The position numbers and the translations under genes were made by a program. From Zonotrichia leucophrys gambelii (taxonomy: Eukaryota > Chordata > Aves > Passeriformes > Passerellidae), in assembly GCF_028769735.1 (NCBI RefSeq), contig NC_088175.1:7316001-7380000 (forward strand): a stretch of 64,000 bases of DNA, written 5' to 3'. Positions 59,786 through 64,000 of the stretch are shown in pieces. The notes below the pieces were generated by a model. The model had not been told where the DNA came from. It saw only the letters and a list, made by a program, of their open reading frames with translations, and did not search any database. How positions within the stretch are numbered: position 1 is the first letter of the stretch; each line of letters starts with the position of its first letter.

Positions 59786-62411
59786 CCTCACCTGGAGAGC
59801 AGAAAAGTCAGGTTTCATCACATCACATCAAAATACCTGGCCTAATTTTGACTACTGTATTAAAATGCTTAATTTGTCTCCATTGTGGGAAAGAGGATGT
59901 GTAATTAATCATTTAGGAGGCTCATTAGGTTTGCCCCATATTCAGTATTACACTGGCTGAGCTCTTTAAGCACCTGGAAGTGTCTTGCAACATCTTCTGC
60001 AAACAGATTAGCACCTCTCAGTAGCACTGGGTGAAGCAACAAAACCAATGAAATTCATTATCCCTCCTTTATGTTGGTACTACTCCATTAATTTTAACAG
60101 CCTCCCTTGACACACAGAGGTATAAAGGAATACCAGACACCTGCTTTGCTATTTTTGAAAGCTGACTTCAATACAGGAAGGTCAGAAAAGCGTGTGTGGG
60201 TTTATTTAAACATTCTATTTTTTTTAGCCTTCCAAATTTTTTATTTACAGTAACTCATTTTAAGGCATTTTACTGAAGAAAAAACCTAAAGCAGAATTAG
60301 CTGCTTTAATAGAAAAGAGCATCATATTTTAAAATGAATGCTAGGAAACAGTTCAATGAGGATTAGGGGCCTGGCTGTGTCTTAGGTTTATGCATATTTT
60401 TAAAAGCTGGCATTGATACTACAGGGACTACCACAAGAACAAATTCACTAAAAGGGGAAGGGGTGAGCTGCAATCATTCTTTCCTATTAATAGAGGTAGG
60501 GATGCTGAAACCCTTAGGGTGGGAGAGCAGATGTAGCCCTTTCCCTGCCACCACCTAAACCACAGCTGTGCTGGAAAAGCTCCTTGGTGTTCACTGAAGG
60601 TGTGAGCACTGGTGGCTGGGAAGGGACAGGACACCATGGTCATGCTCTGAGAGCTTAATGGATATGTTACATTGGACTTCTCTGTGGTTTAGTCATCCTT
60701 ACAGGAAAAAAAACAATGAAACAAAAAACCAAACACAATAAACTCCCAAAAAGTAAGTAGAATATTTTAAACAAACAAGGACCACTGTGTAACATAACAG
60801 TGCCAGCTTGTGGCATCATATCAAGAATGGCTGGTCAAGGTAACACAGGAGAAATTGCCATAGTCACCAATGCTATGTCCAGCTTTTCTCTCTGCAGGCC
60901 CAGAAAGACTTGAAGAATACCTCACACTCACAAAACAGGTGAATAAACCTGTGCTGAGTGATAAACACACCAGCACATTCAAATCTCTTGCCTAATCAAA
61001 CTAACCTCTCAAGCAGATCGTCCTCAAAACCCAGCACTCCTCTGTAGCTGTGAGGAGCTCCTCTGCAAAGAGGGCCTGGAGTGAGATGAAAATGGGCCAG
61101 TCACCTCTCCTGGGCAGTATCACTGGAATCAGCAGGGGGAAGAGTGAACAGCAAAAGTGCGCAGCTAAAGCAAAACATGAGATGCAAGATCCATTAGCTC
61201 ATTAAGGGTGGAGCTGTTGGCCTGCTGGGAAATTATTGTCCACTTCATGTCTTGATATTGGAAAGAGATTAACTAAAAGAGCCAAGGCAGTTTTAGCACT
61301 TGAGCTGCTTAATTATGCCTTTTAAAGTTGTCTTTGAAGCCATGGAGCAAAGGATGAGGGAAAGGCTCTTTAAATGTCCTTATTAGTCATTCCCTTCTCT
61401 GATGGCAATAATAATTACATTGTCCTGCACTGGAAGGAGTGTTCCCAGCAAATCCCCATACTCCATGTCAACATTTCCAGCAGGGCAGGCTGAGATAATG
61501 ACAGGGGTAATTAGAGCTCTGGCTGCAGGGTAGGGGAGCTAGGATGGTGAGCTGTGAATGTCCCTCCTGGGCAGAGCATCCTAGCCTCACCTCCCAAGAC
61601 TTGGGCTGGAGGAGAAAATCCTGCAGCTGAGGGGAAGTCCTGCTCAAATGATTTGACTCCTCCTATGTGTGTGGACTCCAAAGGAATTTCCTCCCTTATT
61701 GTTGTGGCTGCAAACAAAATGGTAGGTGAGATTTTTGTTAGGTTTAATTTTTGTTAGGTTTTAACCACTAGAAACCCCATTATTGTCCTTCAGTTTGTGT
61801 GCTGCATGATGTACCACAGAAGCTGCTTATGAATAGCCTAACTCTATTAAACATTGAAACCTATTCACTAATGGCAAAGGAGATCCATAAAAAGGCACTG
61901 GTATCTGAGCAGCACTTTAGTGCCATTGATGCCATTCATCTGGTATTTGCACAGTGAAACTGCCCAGAAATTGCATCCCTGGAGCACCTGCACCTGTGGC
62001 AGCAGCAGGCAGGCAATGGCAGATTGCAGTGGGACTTTCCCTGGCAGCACCTGACACAGGCATGAATAATGGAGGGACTCATTAATCATTTACAGAATAG
62101 CTGTTCCTGTGGATTCATCAGTATCAGAGACTCATGTTGAAATCTTTCTCTTTTGATCCCACTGAGCATTTCGTGCTTGGCAAGGTCACGCTGTCCCTGG
62201 GATGGGAAAAGTCACACCAGGACAGAGTTTTGGAGCTCATCCACTCCGAGATCGCTGCCCAAGCCCACAAATCACAGCGCTTCCAAGTACAGCCTGGCGG
62301 TGAACCTAAAGGGACGTGCACTCTTAAATAACAAGAAAACGCGAAAGGAAGTGGGGGAAAAAATTAAAATATAAAGTTTAAAACTGTATTAAAATGTAAC
62401 CGTTCCCCCCA
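59786..62411. other. Non-coding stretch, no genes seen
   Basis: Mostly AT-rich single-copy-looking DNA. A block at about 61170-61350 rich in TTAAT/TAATTAT-type motifs could be regulatory, but nothing decisive is visible. Confidence 0.5.
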
Positions 62412-62540
62412 TCCATCCCTGCTCGGAGCTGTCCCCAGCTCCCTGCTCTGCCGCTGCCCGGGCTGCCCCGGCCGCGCTCGCTGCACCGGCCGCTCCCGGC
62501 CGCAGGAGGGGAGCGCAGCCCAAGCACCGGGCGGCTCCGG

Positions 62541-62825
62541 TGCCTCCTGATGGGAACGGGGCTGGGCTCGGCCCTGCGGGGTGGAGGAGCTCCTAATGGG
62601 AACAGGGCTGTGCCCCTGAAGGGACAGGGCTGTGCCCCAGCCCCGAGGGATGGAGGAGCTCCTGATGGGAACAGGGCTGTGCCCCAGCCCCGCGGGATGG
62701 AGGAGCTCCTGATGGGAACAGGGCTGTGCCCGGCCCCGCACTAAGGGATGGAGGAGCTCCTGATGGTTCCCGGTCCCTCCTGATGGGAACAGGGCTGTGC
62801 CCCGGCCCCTCACCGCGGGATGGGG
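62541..62825. repeat. Minisatellite, about five units of 47-70 bp
   Basis: TCCTGATGGGAACAGGGCTG followed by TGCCC(CAGCCCCGCG)GGATGGAGGAGC recurs starting near 62545, 62591, 62660, 62707 and 62758-62780. Unit lengths vary through small insertions. It causes the long minus-strand frame (62364-62951), which is not a gene. Confidence 0.9.
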
Positions 62826-62972
62826 GCACCGGCAGAGCCCCGGGCAGGGGCTGCAGGAAGGGTGGAGCGGCCGGGATCCCCCGGTTCCCCTCAGCGCAGC
62901 GGGACCATCCTCACATGAAGTGAGGCAAATGCGGGCAGCCCGACCCCACACCGTGTCCCGAGCGAGAGCCGA

Positions 62973-63068
62973 GGGCTGTCCCAGCCGCAGGATGTGCCAG
63001 GCGTGGGATGTGCCACCTGCGGGATGTGCCCCACGAGGGCTGTGCCACCCGCGGGATGTGCCACGCGT
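62973..63068. repeat. Minisatellite with exact 16-bp period, six units
   Basis: Six consecutive 16-base units of the form GGGATGTGCCACSYGC start at 62973, 62989, 63005, 63021, 63037 and 63053. No length change between units; substitutions are mostly in the last six bases, which alternate among CGT, TGC, CGA and CGC endings. Confidence 0.9.
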
Positions 63069-63289
63069 GGGGCTCCCGGCCGGTCACACCTGCCCGAACG
63101 CGCGTCCGGATCTCGCTGTGCCCATGGCAGTGCACACGCACTGGGGAAGGGACGATGAGCTGTGATTTCACCCTTCTGGAGCTTTTATCCACCAGCTAAG
63201 ATTGCTATTCAGAGAACTGTCACCCCGATTTTTTAAGATTTTCTAAGCCTTCTGATGTTGACATTCTTGTAACGAACTTTCTCACACAC

Positions 63290-63521
63290 TTTCTGTAAAT
63301 AACCCATTGTTTTGCATTCCTTTATGGAGGAGGAGAAATTTGATGGGCTGTTGGTTTGTCCAGTGTCATTGGAGAGGTGGCACTGTCACCCTCCAATGCA
63401 CTGTCACTTTTGGAAAACTATAAATGTTGGGGTCAGAAAATAAACTTCCCTTTTTTCTTCACCTTGAGAGCAGCGGTGTGAGCTTGTGTTCTTTCATGTC
63501 CTATTAAAAAAAAAAAAAAAA
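63290..63521 (+). mobile_element. Possible retroelement 3' end or solo LTR
   Basis: A compact run contains TATAAATG at about 63420, AATAAA at about 63439, a GAGAGCAGCGGTGTGAGC-type segment, and 60-odd bases later a 16-base poly-A (63506-63521). The close TATA/AATAAA pairing is LTR-like, while the terminal poly-A suggests a retrotransposed copy. No target-site duplication or clear TG...CA ends could be fixed, and I do not recognise the family with certainty. Confidence 0.3.
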
Positions 63522-64000
63522 GTTTTTTTTTTCTTTTTTTGAATCTCTCCCTAATGTACATACAGTTGTTTTCTGGTTTGGGTGGACATTTCCAGATGCT
63601 TCTTAGCTTGAGCAGGGCATGGTGTGCCTGTTCTGGTCACTGCCTGGCTGCAGGAATACAGCGCTCAGCAGCTTAATCAGAGGTGGGGAACTGTGGCTTC
63701 AAGGCAAATATTGGGCTGGATCTGAAGTCAACAGGGCTCCCACAGGGATTTTTAATCAGGCCTATCATTAATTCCCTAATGAAGTTAGCCGCTTATCTTT
63801 ATTAGATGGACTCTTCAATGAATTGATTTAATCTAGAAGACTTCTCCTCCCTGACAGCTTTTCAGAGCCCCATGCACTCCTGCTTGTGCGCAGAGCCCAG
63901 CCTGCCCCCACAGCCGTGCTCTGCTTCCCAAGGAGCTCCTCAGCCGGCCCATCTCCTCTCAATCAATAAGCATTTATTCTAATTGAAACCAGCATCGGCT
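63522..64000. other. Non-coding right end of window
   Basis: Starts with a T-rich tract facing the preceding poly-A run. Positions 63735-63840 and 63955-64000 are AT-rich with ATTAATT, TTATC and AATTGATTTAATC motifs flanking GC-rich DNA, an enhancer-like texture. No gene recognised. Confidence 0.4.

Larger units (their letters stand above)
62412..63170. promoter_or_regulatory. Third CpG-rich block
   Basis: About 750 bases rich in CpG, including CCCGGCCGCGCTCGCTGCACC-like stretches near 62466-62510. Much of it consists of two minisatellites (62541-62825 and 62973-63068). It may be a CpG island promoter for an unseen transcript or merely GC-rich tandem repeats. No first exon with ATG and donor could be supported: a minus-strand candidate donor GTGAGG near 62812 is preceded by a frame that stops after a few codons. 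Confidence 0.45.

Noticed and set aside
62364..62951. 195-codon minus-strand frame with internal repeats
   Set aside because: It is generated by the 47-70 bp minisatellite; unit length changes would break a real protein, and no domain is visible.
56181..64000. Search for CYP46A1 3' exons, expected upstream of EML1 by mammalian synteny
   Set aside because: No P450 haem-binding motif or other CYP46A1 sequence recognised on the minus strand; the gene probably lies outside the window.
1..64000. CRISPR arrays, bacterial operons, rRNA genes, intact tRNA genes
   Set aside because: The tandem repeats here are microsatellites and minisatellites without spacers; the only tRNA-like signal lacks a closed acceptor stem; the DNA is vertebrate.

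Overview
The window looks like genomic DNA from a bird. Several CR1 retrotransposon remnants are present, including a 3' end with the ATTCTATG-type tail near 56.95 kb. Two old MIR-type SINE relics, a background depleted in CpG with sharp CpG-rich islands, and large pentanucleotide, tetranucleotide and dinucleotide arrays fit the same picture. Nothing here fixes the species; a songbird is possible but not shown. Coding content is very low. Most open frames here are chance frames in GC-rich or repetitive DNA.

The one gene I can name is EML1 (echinoderm microtubule-associated protein-like 1), on the minus strand. Its canonical first coding exon is at 1687-1753, inside a strong CpG island (about 1.08-2.48 kb). 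It encodes 22 residues beginning MEDGFSSYSSLYDTSS and ends in phase 1 at a GTAAGG donor. The rest of the gene lies left of the window. About 43 kb upstream, at 44589-44616, a second short minus-strand segment (ATG, MSDCEGLPV) ends in the same phase at a GTAAGC donor and sits in its own CpG-rich patch. I read it as a probable alternative EML1 first exon. If so, everything from 1.75 to 44.6 kb is intron of a longer EML1 transcript; otherwise it is 5' intergenic DNA.

The remaining sequence is non-coding. From left to right: CR1 at 4.7 kb; a decayed CR1 ORF2 relic at 11.6-12.3 kb; a compound microsatellite at 15.0 kb; a perfect 22-bp inverted repeat at 16.9 kb beside a MIR relic at 17.0 kb; a 31-bp palindrome at 19.2 kb; a tRNA-like A/B-box element at 24.0 kb; (TATC)/(CATC)n at 24.9 kb; a 640-bp CCTTG/CCTTT array at 26.3 kb; CR1 at 27.1 kb; a 40-bp minisatellite at 30.5 kb; a second CCTTT array at 36.6 kb; (TCA)18 at 39.5 kb; and a purine-rich tract at 41.2-41.5 kb.

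To the right of the putative alternative exon there is CR1 at 47.8 kb, an AT-rich candidate regulatory block at 48.4-48.7 kb, a MIR relic at 52.0 kb, CR1 copies at 56.8 and 59.7 kb, a third CpG-rich block at 62.4-63.2 kb built partly from two minisatellites, and a possible retroelement 3' end at 63.3-63.5 kb. In mammals CYP46A1 lies upstream of EML1 on the same strand; I recognise none of its exons here. I see no novel multi-gene system. The best leads are the alternative EML1 promoter and exon, the perfect inverted repeats, the tRNA-like element and the CCTTG/CCTTT array.
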